In this document: one piece after another, positions 5,054 through 5,084 of the stretch
Layout: each line of letters begins with the position of its first letter
Numbering within the stretch: the stretch's first letter is position 1
NCBI GenBank assembly: GCA_017404125.1
Contig: JAFRCZ010000170.1
Coordinates: 1 to 5,084, forward strand
Origin: Methanobrevibacter sp.
Lineage (GTDB): Archaea; Methanobacteriota; Methanobacteria; Methanobacteriales; Methanobacteriaceae
Direction: 5' to 3'
DNA: 5,084 nucleotides
Made by a program: the position numbers and the translations under genes
Notes under the pieces: generated by a model
Told to the model about the DNA's origin: nothing
The model's input: only the letters and a program-made list of their open reading frames with translations
The model's database searches: none

Positions 5054-5084
5054 TTAAATAGGAAACTTTATTTTAATGAATTAA

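Overview
The window looks like a piece of a Methanobacteriales chromosome, most likely Methanobrevibacter or a close relative. This rests on the very high A+T content, the T-tract terminators, TATA boxes with adjacent purine/A-rich BRE-like sequence, GGTGAT-type ribosome binding sites, a tRNA without an encoded CCA and with an intron at 37/38, and the protein set. The genus is an inference from style and gene content; no database search was possible.

Layout. Positions 1-127 are the 3' part of a tRNA-Trp(CCA) gene; its 5' half lies before the window. It is interrupted by an 83-nt intron (10-92) that has the architecture of a box C/D guide RNA. An AT-rich gap (128-292) follows, with T-tracts that should end tRNA transcription. 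Next is a metallo-beta-lactamase-fold hydrolase gene on the + strand (293-940). Converging on it from the other strand is a potassium-uptake locus: trkH (3468 to 2026), the membrane subunit, followed downstream by trkA (1708 to 1034), the NAD-binding regulatory subunit. The two trk genes share a direction but are separated by 317 nt of AT-rich spacer holding two promoter-like elements, so trkA can probably be transcribed on its own. A 196-nt divergent intergenic region with palindromic TATA sequences separates trkH from a + strand gene (3665-4924). That gene encodes a polytopic membrane protein of the UPF0104 / LPG-synthase-TM (flippase-like) family with an unusual acidic C-terminal tail of about 80 residues. 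The window ends in 160 nt of AT-rich sequence with a terminator-like hairpin and a TATA box for an unseen next gene.

How the parts relate. TrkH and TrkA form one functional unit for K+ uptake, with TrkA acting as the cytoplasmic ligand-sensing gate. The hydrolase and the flippase-like protein show no evident link to K+ transport or to each other.

The most information-rich stretch is the tRNA-Trp intron. It has a kink-turn-forming C/D pair, an internal C'/D' pair, and two guides of exactly 12 nt. The D guide can pair with the anticodon region of its own precursor and place C34 at the N+5 position. This matches the established role of the intron in other Euryarchaeota. The second guide has no target in this tRNA. 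No CRISPR, insertion sequence, phage or defence locus was seen.
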